Below are positions 9,557-16,489 of a stretch of 19,229 nucleotides of DNA, piece by piece. Position 1 is the first letter of the stretch, and every line of letters begins with the position of its first letter. Position numbers and translations under genes: made by a program. Below the pieces are notes generated by a model. The model worked only from the letters and a program-made list of their open reading frames with translations, did no database searches and was not told the origin of the DNA. The stretch covers positions 1-19,229 of the forward strand of contig JACKIB010000037.1 in assembly GCA_020638695.1 (NCBI GenBank), read 5' to 3'. The DNA comes from Planctomycetota bacterium. Lineage in GTDB: Bacteria > Planctomycetota > UBA1135 > UBA2386.

Positions 9557-9892
9557 CAGGCACCCTGCCGGTCCGGGGCGGTGCGGGCTGCCGAGCATCG
9601 TTTGCGTTCTGTCCGCATTCCGCCGGCTCGGATCACCCGCGCTGTCATGCGGTCCATCAAAGCGGGATACCGCGTGCAACGCAAATGCCGTCGACATCGG
9701 AGTCTCGCGAGGCCCGGGGCGCGCGTCCGCGTCGGTGACGGCGGATTGGGGACACCGGAGCGCCGAATCCCGGGCGTCCACGCGCTGGCGGAGCACTCTT
9801 CGAATGGTACGATCCTCACCCCGGCACGCCTTCGTAGTGACACCGTCGCGAGACCGTCACCCACACCCTCGTCCAGCCGAACGATCCCCGCC
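9557..9892. other. Divergent intergenic region between RNase D and the secreted esterase
   Basis: This is 336 bases without a gene I can support. It should hold both promoters. Near its right side, TACGAT (9808-9813, plus) and the overlapping minus-strand TACCAT (9805-9810) are back-to-back -10-like hexamers. A weak inverted repeat GTGAC/GTCAC spans 9837-9861. A further AACGAT at 9880-9885 lies 7 bases before the esterase ATG. Confidence 0.4.
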
Positions 9893-12121
9893 ATGCCTCC
9901 GTTCCCGACCGGGACCGTTCCCTTGCGGTCGCTCGTTCTGGCCATCTGTGGCCTCGCCGCGACGGGCACCGGGCAGGTTTCGCTCATCCCGCTGACGAAG
10001 ATGGGCGTGTTCGCCCGCCTGGACACTGCCCAGCCCACCTACGTGGTGCTGTCCGGATCCCCGACGGCGACCGCTGCCGATCCCCTGGCGGTCGCGGTCG
10101 ACGAACTCGATGCCACGAAAGCACCGATCGCGCACGCGCGCACCAAGGTCAGCTTGCGGGTGATCGAAGGCTTGCCGATCGCGCGCGTGTTCGAATCCGG
10201 GTTCGTCACGACGCTGACGAATGCACGATCGCGCGCGGTTGGCACGGCAGCGCCGCCGGCGACCTCCGGTGCGCAGATCGTTCCGCACAGTTGGCTGCTC
10301 CGCTACACGGGAACGCCGGGGCAACGGGTACGCGTTCAGTTTCGCCTCCGCAGTTCGGTGGCAGGTTCCGCCACGATCAGCGGGGTCGCCAAGGTGGACG
10401 TCGGCAACGACAACTCGGTGGAGTTCAACGCCCCACTCGACGGGTCCCGCTACATGGGCAACCACACCCTTGCGATCGGCTCGTCCGGGGTGGCGGACAT
10501 GCGGATCGAGACCGGGGTGCTGCTGACCTCGACGTCGGCCAGTCCAGCCGGCTACAACCTGGTGCTCGACGTCGCGTACGAGCCGTTGCGCGGCATGCTC
10601 GCCTCGGTGTCGCCGTACGGTCCGCTGTGCGGCCCCGAGGTGTTCGGCGTGTCGTGGGAATCCACCACCAACCGGTGGTTGCGGCTGTTGCTCGAGGGGG
10701 CGCCGGCCAACACCCCCACGACGTTGATCGCCGGCGTGCAACGGATCCAGCTGCCGTTGCCCGGAGTGACGTGCGAGCTGTTGACCCAGCCGGTGGTGAT
10801 GGTGCCGATGCTCACCAACAGTGTCGGGCGGTTGATCAGCGATCTCGATTCGGGCCCGCTGAACGGCTCCATCGACGCGCGTTTCCAGTTCGCCTCGTGG
10901 CTCGACCAGGGGCGTTCCCTGGCGCTGAGCCGGGCGATCGGGTACCGGGTTTTCGAAGCGAGCGACGCCCCGTTCACCCCGTGCGACGTGAACCACATCC
11001 TGGTCACCGGACAGAGTCTCGCGATGGGCGGGCTGGGCTCGCCGGTGCAGAGCAAGACGCAGCCGTACGGCAACCTGATGTTCAGCGGCGGGGTTCGCAG
11101 CCTGACCGGCCGACTCTCACCCCTGGTCGAGAGCTTCTGGGAGACACCGAGCAGCGGCATGGCCAACACCGCGAGCCGGCTGTTCCTCGACCACGTCAAC
11201 GATGTGCGGGCGCCCCGCCCGACCAAGGCCCACGACGCCTTGGTGAGCGTCCACGCCCAGCCCGGCCATCCCTACTCCCTGCTGCGCAAGGGGACGCAAC
11301 CGTTCCAGGACGGCATCAACCAGTTCCGGGTCGCGCGACACCTCGCCGATCAGAACAACCAGAGCTACGCGGTGCGCTGCGTCGCGGTGGTGCACGGCGA
11401 GGAAGACCACGCGCGCTACAACGGCACCTACGGTGACGACTTGATCGAATGGCAGCGCGACTACGAGTCCGAGATCCAGTCGCTGGGTCAGACCGAACCC
11501 GTGCCGCTGCTGCACTCCCAGCTGAGCAGCCACTCGAGCCTGCAGTCGCCGTGGAGCTTCATCCCCGACGAGCAACTGCGCGCGTCCGTGTCGTTCCCGC
11601 GGCGCGTGGTGTTGGTGTGTCCGAAGTACACCTTCGACTACCTGGACGGGGTCCACCTGACCGGAACGGGGTATCGCCACATGGGCGAGTACTACGGCAA
11701 GGTCTACAACCATGTGGTGCTGGAGGGTGGAACGTGGGAACCGCTGCGCCCCGTGACGGTCCGCCTCGAAGGCGCGCAGATCACCGTCCGCTTCCACGTT
11801 CCCGAACCCCCGCTGGTGCTCGACACCACTTCGGTCGTCGACCCCGGCAACTTCGGCTTCGAGTACACCGACAGCAGCCCGACCCCGCCCCGCATCCGCA
11901 AAGTGAGTCTGGTCGACGAGGACACCATCCGCATCGAACTCGACGCCGCACCGACCGCCGCGGCCAAGTTCGTCCGATACGCGTACACCGGCAAGCCGGG
12001 AGCGTTCAGCGGACCGAAGACGGGCGTGCGCGGCAATCTACGCGACTCCGACGACACGCCATCGCTCTACGCCAGCCCGCTGCACAACTGGTGCGTGCAG
12101 TTCAGCTGGCGAATCCGCTGA
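9893..12121 (+). CDS. Secreted multi-domain SGNH/sialate O-acetylesterase-like hydrolase
   Basis: This 742-residue exported protein has a signal peptide (hydrophobic LRSLVLAICGLAAT, cleavage near residue 27). A beta-rich N-terminal region runs to about 240. A Cys-paired domain from Y242 to about 362 (C246 in PLCGPEV, C294 in PGVTC) resembles the C-terminal domain of the secreted protein at 17684-19006. An esterase domain follows, with the nucleophile S375 in TGQSLAMG, a HGEED block at 501-505, and the DGVH motif with D585 and H588 completing the catalytic set. The final ~150 residues form a beta-sandwich-like tail containing GVRGNLRDSD and ending LHNWCVQFSWRIR. The substrate is probably an acetylated glycan, but this is inference from the SASA family. 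ATG 9893 is chosen for the signal peptide; the upstream 607 codons of open frame are antisense to RNase D. Confidence 0.85.
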   Translation: MPPFPTGTVPLRSLVLAICGLAATGTGQVSLIPLTKMGVFARLDTAQPTYVVLSGSPTATAADPLAVAVDELDATKAPIAHARTKVSLRVIEGLPIARVFESGFVTTLTNARSRAVGTAAPPATSGAQIVPHSWLLRYTGTPGQRVRVQFRLRSSVAGSATISGVAKVDVGNDNSVEFNAPLDGSRYMGNHTLAIGSSGVADMRIETGVLLTSTSASPAGYNLVLDVAYEPLRGMLASVSPYGPLCGPEVFGVSWESTTNRWLRLLLEGAPANTPTTLIAGVQRIQLPLPGVTCELLTQPVVMVPMLTNSVGRLISDLDSGPLNGSIDARFQFASWLDQGRSLALSRAIGYRVFEASDAPFTPCDVNHILVTGQSLAMGGLGSPVQSKTQPYGNLMFSGGVRSLTGRLSPLVESFWETPSSGMANTASRLFLDHVNDVRAPRPTKAHDALVSVHAQPGHPYSLLRKGTQPFQDGINQFRVARHLADQNNQSYAVRCVAVVHGEEDHARYNGTYGDDLIEWQRDYESEIQSLGQTEPVPLLHSQLSSHSSLQSPWSFIPDEQLRASVSFPRRVVLVCPKYTFDYLDGVHLTGTGYRHMGEYYGKVYNHVVLEGGTWEPLRPVTVRLEGAQITVRFHVPEPPLVLDTTSVVDPGNFGFEYTDSSPTPPRIRKVSLVDEDTIRIELDAAPTAAAKFVRYAYTGKPGAFSGPKTGVRGNLRDSDDTPSLYASPLHNWCVQFSWRIR

Positions 12122-12350
12122 CCCGGACTACTCGTGAGCAGCGTCGCGAGTCGGCGCAAGGTTGTTGATGCCAAGGAGAACGGCGGGTTCTGCCCTGAGG
12201 CTGGGTGCCGCCCGTCGATCTGCAGGTTCTGACTTTCGACGAAGCCAGAAGCGACCTTGCCCGATCACGGAAGCTCGGTCATCAATAGTCCGGGCCAGCC
12301 CGGACCGCAGCGTGGAGCAAGTCCGCCCTGAGCACCACGACACCCCACGC

Positions 12351-12385
12351 GGTTTGCCACCCCGATTCGCCCGCCCCGATTTGCC
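12351..12385 (+). repeat. Three short direct repeats, GRTTYGCC-like, upstream of the DPM synthase gene
   Basis: GGTTTGCC (12351-12358), GATTCGCC (12364-12371) and GATTTGCC (12378-12385) are spaced 13 and 14 bases apart. The last two extend to CCCCGATT[C/T]GCC. They end about 30 bases before the -10-like hexamer, a position suitable for a regulator-binding site. Function is not established. Confidence 0.35.
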
Positions 12386-12414
12386 AGCCAAAGCGCTTCG
12401 TAAGCGGCGGAGCG

Positions 12415-12420
12415 TAGTGT
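12415..12420 (+). promoter_or_regulatory. Putative -10 element of the DPM synthase gene
   Basis: TAGTGT keeps T1, A2 and T6 of the consensus and lies exactly 7 bases before the ATG at 12428. There is no Shine-Dalgarno sequence between them, so the transcript is probably leaderless. Confidence 0.35.
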
Positions 12421-12427
12421 AGCGTCC

Positions 12428-13180
12428 ATGGATCCGCTTCTCGAAGCGCCGGACGAAGCCATGGTCGCTCCCTTCCGCCCACAACGCTCCTGCTTGGTCG
12501 TGCTCCCCACCTACAACGAGCGGGAGAACCTGGAAGCAGTGATCGCGGCGATCGCGGCCAACCTGGTGACCGACGTGTTGATCGTCGACGACAACAGTCC
12601 GGACGGCACCGGCGAGTTGGCGGATCGGATGGCCGCGGAGTTCCCCGCGGTGCACGTGCTCCACCGCCCGAACAAGCGTGGCCTCGGCACCGCGTACATC
12701 GACGGCTTCCGCTGGGGCCTGCGCGAGGGCTTCGAGCGCCTGATCCAGATGGACTGCGACTTCAGTCACGATCCGGCGGACTTGCCGCGGTTGGTCGATG
12801 CGTGCGAAACGGCGGATTTGGTGATCGGCAGCCGCTACGTCGACGGCGGCGAGACGCCGGGGTGGCCCGCCTCTCGCCGGCTGCTGTCGCGCTGCGCCAA
12901 TCTGTACGCCAGCGCGTTCCTCGGCCGCACGGTGCGCGATTGGACTGCGGGATTCCGCTGTGTGCGCAGCGATGTGTTGGCGCGCGCCGACCTCGACCGC
13001 ATCCACGCCACGGGGTTCTCGTTCCAGGTGCAGTTGACCTGGGTAGTGAAGCAGCTGGGTGGTCGGATTCGCGAGGTCCCGGTCCGTTTCGTCGACCGAC
13101 GCAAGGGCGAGAGCAAGCTGGATCGGAGCATCGCCCTCGAGGCACTCCGCCTCATCCCTTCGCTGCGCTTCCGCGCTTGA
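12428..13180 (+). CDS. Polyprenol-phosphate mannose synthase, GT2 family (DPM1-like)
   Basis: This 250-residue cytosolic glycosyltransferase likely transfers mannose (or a related sugar) from GDP-mannose to a polyprenyl phosphate. The order of motifs is that of the DPM1 family: LPTYNERENL (26-35), the nucleotide-binding VDDNSPDGTG with D54-D55, the metal-binding D109-C-D111 in QMDCDFSHDP, and VIGSRYV. These are followed by WTAGFRC and FVDRRKGESKL near the end. There is no C-terminal membrane domain, so it is the short, single-domain form. ATG 12428 follows a -10-like hexamer by 7 bases; an alternative ATG at 12461 would remove a non-conserved leader. The next gene, a polytopic GT87-like enzyme, starts 7 bases after the stop and may use the product. 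Confidence 0.9.
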   Translation: MDPLLEAPDEAMVAPFRPQRSCLVVLPTYNERENLEAVIAAIAANLVTDVLIVDDNSPDGTGELADRMAAEFPAVHVLHRPNKRGLGTAYIDGFRWGLREGFERLIQMDCDFSHDPADLPRLVDACETADLVIGSRYVDGGETPGWPASRRLLSRCANLYASAFLGRTVRDWTAGFRCVRSDVLARADLDRIHATGFSFQVQLTWVVKQLGGRIREVPVRFVDRRKGESKLDRSIALEALRLIPSLRFRA

Positions 13181-13187
13181 CCCCGAC

Positions 13188-14480
13188 GTGATCAGATACC
13201 CGTGGTTGTCGGCGATCGCCGTCATCCTGCTGGTCACTGCAATCGCCACCGCCGTCAACCTGAAGGCGGGTCGTCTGCAGTACGACGAGGGCGAAGTGCA
13301 CGTCTACGTGCTCGGCGCCGAGCGGATGCGATCCGGTGCGGAGATCTACCGCCCGGACGATATCAAGCCGTTCACCTACCCACCCGGCATGGCGTTGATG
13401 TTCATGCCGCTCACGCTGCTGCCACACGATGCGGTGCGGCCGCTTTGGTACGGAGCCAACGCGCTGCTGTTGGTATGGGCGATCGCGTTGGTGCGGCGCT
13501 TGGTGCGACAGCAGGATGCCGCGATCCCCGGGGACCGGCGCGCACAGTGGGCGTTCTGGCTGCTGACCGTCGTGTTGTCGGTGCGCCACGTCGCCGCGGT
13601 GTTCTCCAACCAGAGCAACGACCTGCCGGGGTTCGTGCTGGTCCTGCTCGGCATGACGGGGATGGCTTCCCGCCGCGATTTCGCCGGAGGCTTGGCGATC
13701 GGCCTGGCTGCGGCCAGCAAGGCGACACCGATCCTGTTCCTACCGTTCCTGCTGCTGCTGCGGCGCTTCAGGGCCTCGGCCGGAACCATGGTTGGCACGT
13801 TGCTCGGCTCACTCGCCCCCGACGTGTTGTTTCCGCGGACCGACCACCGCTACTGGGTCGAGTCGTGGTTCTCCACATTCGTCGCCGGCATCAACCCGGC
13901 AGACGGCGGCAACACCGCAGCGGTCGGCAACGCGTGGAAGGCGTGGAACATCCTCAACCAGAACCTCGCGAGCATGTTCTATCGGCTGTTCACCGAAGTG
14001 GAGCCGATCGCCGACCACACCTTCGACATCAGTCTGTGGCACATGGATCGTGGCGCGCTCGGCCTGCTCACGCTCACCGCCCAACTGGTGGTCGCGACGG
14101 TGCTGATCTACGCGGCGTGGCGGGCACGACACCTCGATGCACCGCGGCAGGCGCTGGGGATCGGATCCCTGTTGGTCTGCGGAATGGTGTTGCTGTCACC
14201 GATGAGCAGCAAGAGCCACTTCTGCGTGTTGGTCGCACCGATCGCGCTGTGCGTGCACGACTTCGTGTTCCGGCGGCGGGACCGTCTGGTCCTCGTCTGC
14301 CTGATGGTGCTGTTCGTCGGCGCGCTGACCAGCAAGGGGGTGTTCGGCCGGCGCAGGGGCAACCAACTGCTGGCCCACGGCGCCGTCACTTGGTGCGCAC
14401 TGGCAGCGCTCGTCGGCACCACCCGAGTCCTGGTGCGGAGCGCCGCACGCCCCGCACTCGGCGGCTCGACCGGCTCGTGA
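13188..14480 (+). CDS. Polytopic glycosyltransferase, GT87/DUF2029 family
   Basis: This 430-residue membrane protein has roughly ten hydrophobic segments. Family features are the acidic QYDEGEVHVYVLGAERM region after the first helix (D33, E34, E36) and the PFTYPPGMALMFMPLTLLP segment. SKATPILFLPFLLLLRR and the later loop WNILNQNLASMFYR are also typical. GT87 enzymes such as mycobacterial PimE are GT-C transferases that use polyprenyl-phosphate mannose outside the membrane. The position 7 bases behind the DPM synthase strongly suggests it consumes that donor. The GTG at 13188 is chosen since it gives an N-terminal signal-anchor helix and avoids overlapping the previous gene; the frame stays open further upstream. 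The acceptor molecule is unknown. Confidence 0.82.
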   Translation: MIRYPWLSAIAVILLVTAIATAVNLKAGRLQYDEGEVHVYVLGAERMRSGAEIYRPDDIKPFTYPPGMALMFMPLTLLPHDAVRPLWYGANALLLVWAIALVRRLVRQQDAAIPGDRRAQWAFWLLTVVLSVRHVAAVFSNQSNDLPGFVLVLLGMTGMASRRDFAGGLAIGLAAASKATPILFLPFLLLLRRFRASAGTMVGTLLGSLAPDVLFPRTDHRYWVESWFSTFVAGINPADGGNTAAVGNAWKAWNILNQNLASMFYRLFTEVEPIADHTFDISLWHMDRGALGLLTLTAQLVVATVLIYAAWRARHLDAPRQALGIGSLLVCGMVLLSPMSSKSHFCVLVAPIALCVHDFVFRRRDRLVLVCLMVLFVGALTSKGVFGRRRGNQLLAHGAVTWCALAALVGTTRVLVRSAARPALGGSTGS

Positions 14481-14545
14481 ATCGCGGCGCGCTGGAACGA
14501 CGCGCGATCGCGGCAGCTCGACCCCGAATCGTCCGGGCCAGGGTC

Positions 14546-14551
14546 TATCAT
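14546..14551 (+). promoter_or_regulatory. Putative -10 element of the TPR protein gene
   Basis: TATCAT matches five of six consensus positions and lies 6 bases before the ATG at 14558, with no Shine-Dalgarno sequence. It is the strongest example of the short-spacing arrangement in this window. Confidence 0.45.
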
Positions 14552-14557
14552 CGCACC

Positions 14558-15583
14558 ATGCGATTCCCGATCCGCATTCGTCCCGCATTGGCCGCGGCCA
14601 TTCTGTGCTGCGCCGCCCCGGCACAGAAGCCCGAGGAACTGGTGGCGAAGGCCCGTCAGTCGATCGACCGGCGCGACTATCGCACCGCCCTGACCGACCT
14701 GAACTCGGCGCTCCGCGGTCAACCGAAGTACGCCGAGGCACTGCGCTGGCGCGGCCACGTGCACACAGTGCTCGGCGGACACGCCGCGGCGTTGCGGGAC
14801 CTGGATGCGGCGCTCGCGCTGGACAGCAGCAACAGCTGGGCCTACTACGCCCGCGGCATGGCCAAGCACAACCTCGGCGACATGGCCGCGGCGATCGTCG
14901 ACTACACCGAGTGCCTGCGCCTCGACCCGAACAACTACAAGGCGGTCGAATGGCGCGGGTTCTCGAAAGCGATCCTGGGCGACCACATCGGGGCGTGGGC
15001 CGACTTCACCCGCGGAGTCGCACTCGACCACGACAACCCCTGGGTCTACTTCGCCCGGGCCAAGTCCCTGCTGGTGCTGGGTGAGATGCCACACGCCAAG
15101 CGCGACCTGCAGCAGGCGCTTCGGCTCGACCCCAAGGATCCGCACACCCACGCGCAACTCGGCTTCCTCGAGGCGACCTTGGGCGACGAGAAGACCGCGC
15201 TCGCACATTTCGATCGGGCGGTGGCGCTGGACCAGAAGGGGCAGGAGTACGCCCGCCTGTGGCGCTACTGGCTCCGCGCCAAGATGGGCAAACTCGGCGA
15301 ATCGGCATCCCTCGACCTCCCCGAGCGCGGTTGGGCCGGCGACGTCGGACGTGCGCTCGCCGGTGGGTTGACCCCCGCACAGTTGTTACAACGCGTTCCC
15401 ACCTACGGCGTCGAAGGCGCCGAGTATCGCCAGCGCCGCTGCGAAGCGTACTTCTACTTGGGACTGCGCTCGCTGCTGACGGCACACCCGCACGAGGCAC
15501 ACGACTTCCTGGTCAAGGCGCTGGTACGCGGCGATCGAACGATGCCCGAATGGCGGGCTGCGCTGCGGCTGACGCGGAAGTAG
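14558..15583 (+). CDS. Exported tetratricopeptide repeat protein, NlpI-like
   Basis: This 341-residue protein has a signal peptide ending near A22 (CCAAPAQ) and no lipobox, so it should be soluble in the periplasm-like space. About six 34-residue TPR units fill residues 26-229. Each shows the usual G/A-Y-A pattern and a final LDP, for example WAYYARGMAKHNLGDMAAAI and WVYFARAKSLLVLGEM. The C-terminal 110 residues contain RRCEAYFYLGLRSLLTAHPHEA, a block seen in NlpI-type TPR proteins. Those act as adaptors for envelope peptidases and hydrolases. The partner here is unknown. It lies 77 bases after the GT87 gene but has its own -10-like box directly before the ATG, and it converges with the MoaD-MoaE gene. 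Confidence 0.88.
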   Translation: MRFPIRIRPALAAAILCCAAPAQKPEELVAKARQSIDRRDYRTALTDLNSALRGQPKYAEALRWRGHVHTVLGGHAAALRDLDAALALDSSNSWAYYARGMAKHNLGDMAAAIVDYTECLRLDPNNYKAVEWRGFSKAILGDHIGAWADFTRGVALDHDNPWVYFARAKSLLVLGEMPHAKRDLQQALRLDPKDPHTHAQLGFLEATLGDEKTALAHFDRAVALDQKGQEYARLWRYWLRAKMGKLGESASLDLPERGWAGDVGRALAGGLTPAQLLQRVPTYGVEGAEYRQRRCEAYFYLGLRSLLTAHPHEAHDFLVKALVRGDRTMPEWRAALRLTRK

Positions 15584-15620
15584 GTGGGGCGACGGCGGGT
15601 CCGGCAGCGCATTCGCGACG

Positions 15621-16352
15621 TCACCCGATCTCCGGCCCGCGCACCGCGGGTCCCGACGGCAGCTCGCCGACCCAGCGCATCGCGGCTGCCCCGCCCGGAT
15701 CGCCCGACGGCGATCCGGAGAGCTGTTCTCGCTTGAAGATCGGCACTTCCGCCTTCAATCGATCCATCAGGAACTGGCAGGCCGCGAACGCCGGTGCCCG
15801 GTGCACCGCCGCGACCACCACCAGCACCGCGGCCTCGCCGATGGGGACCTCACCGAGCCGATGCACCACCCGCGCGCGGCTGATCTCGAAGCGCTTCACC
15901 GCCTCCTCGAAGATCTGTCCCATCATCCGCCGGGCCATGTCCACGTAGCACTCGTAGTGCAGCGACTCGACCGCGGCCCCGTCGTTGTGGTCGCGGCACA
16001 CCCCGGCGAAGGTCACCACCGCCCCATCGCGATCCGAGCGGACCTCGGCCTCCAGCGGGCGCGGATCGATGCGCTCGTGCGTCAGTTCGAAGCGGTACAG
16101 CTCCGGCCGACCGGACCCGCCGCTGATCGGCGGGATGAACGCGACTTCGTCGCCGTCCGCGAGTCGCCGTCCAGCTTCGGCATAGCCCTGGTTGACCGCG
16201 AACGCCACGGGAACTCGGAGCAGCTCCGGCGCGGCCTCGGCGAGCAGCGACCGCAGCCGCTCCACGGTCGTACCTTCGTCGAGCTCCAGTTCGAGAACCT
16301 CTTGGCCGAGGATCTCTCGGACGGCGGCAAAGCAGCGGACGGTGATGCGCAC
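15621..16352 (-). CDS. Molybdopterin synthase as a single MoaD-MoaE fusion (MoaX-like)
   Basis: This 243-residue protein joins both subunits of molybdopterin synthase, which inserts two sulfurs into cyclic pyranopterin monophosphate in molybdenum cofactor synthesis. Residues 1-79 are MoaD with the ubiquitin-like fold, ending FIPPISGG (G78-G79). From about residue 84 the MoaE domain follows with R120 (VCRDHN), H184-R185 (AVHRAPAF), and the catalytic lysines K200 and K207 (LKAEVPIFKRE) at E. coli spacing. Free MoaD needs its terminal Gly-Gly exposed as a thiocarboxylate; here it is buried in the chain, as in mycobacterial MoaX, which is processed. The GTG at 16352 begins exactly at MoaD (RITVRCFAAV); an ATG at 16370 is a six-codon-longer alternative. 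No other moa genes are in the window. Confidence 0.92.
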   Translation of the reverse strand: MRITVRCFAAVREILGQEVLELELDEGTTVERLRSLLAEAAPELLRVPVAFAVNQGYAEAGRRLADGDEVAFIPPISGGSGRPELYRFELTHERIDPRPLEAEVRSDRDGAVVTFAGVCRDHNDGAAVESLHYECYVDMARRMMGQIFEEAVKRFEISRARVVHRLGEVPIGEAAVLVVVAAVHRAPAFAACQFLMDRLKAEVPIFKREQLSGSPSGDPGGAAAMRWVGELPSGPAVRGPEIG

Positions 16353-16358
16353 GCGCAG

Positions 16359-16364
16359 ATCATG
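16359..16364 (-). promoter_or_regulatory. Putative -10 element of the MoaD-MoaE gene
   Basis: On the minus strand CATGAT matches four of six consensus positions and lies 6 bases before the GTG at 16352. The same short spacing is seen before several other genes here. If this is the promoter, the alternative ATG at 16370 would not be transcribed. Confidence 0.25.
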
Positions 16365-16473
16365 GCACATCCGAGCAGCGACGGAAGCCACCAATCGCCA
16401 CACCTCGACTCAGACGCGGTCGAACAAACGCGCGACACTGCTCGCGATTCGTCCGGGCTCGTGGAACGCGAGG

Positions 16474-16479
16474 TAGAGT
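16474..16479 (+). promoter_or_regulatory. Putative -10 element of the serine hydrolase gene
   Basis: TAGAGT matches four of six consensus positions and lies 10 bases before the ATG at 16490. No Shine-Dalgarno sequence intervenes. Confidence 0.35.
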
Positions 16480-16489
16480 GCGGCCCTCG

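Larger units (their letters stand above)
12122..12427. other. 306-base intergenic region upstream of the DPM synthase gene
   Basis: No credible gene: the small open frames here lack any recognisable protein feature. It holds three GRTTYGCC-like repeats (12351-12385), a short hairpin CGCTT/AAGCG with a 3-base loop (12394-12406) and a -10-like hexamer (12415-12420). It also holds AATAGTCCGGGCCAG (12284-12298), nearly identical to a sequence before the TPR gene. A weak inverted repeat ACTCG/CGAGT (12130-12151) just after the esterase stop has no T-tract, so it is not a convincing terminator. Confidence 0.45.

Noticed and set aside
8072..9892. Upstream extension of the secreted esterase frame
   Set aside because: This part is antisense to RNase D and the HAD gene; a signal peptide begins at 9893.
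12162..12422. 86-codon open frame before the DPM synthase gene
   Set aside because: The Arg/Ser/Pro-rich translation lacks any domain, and the stretch carries repeats and a promoter-like element.
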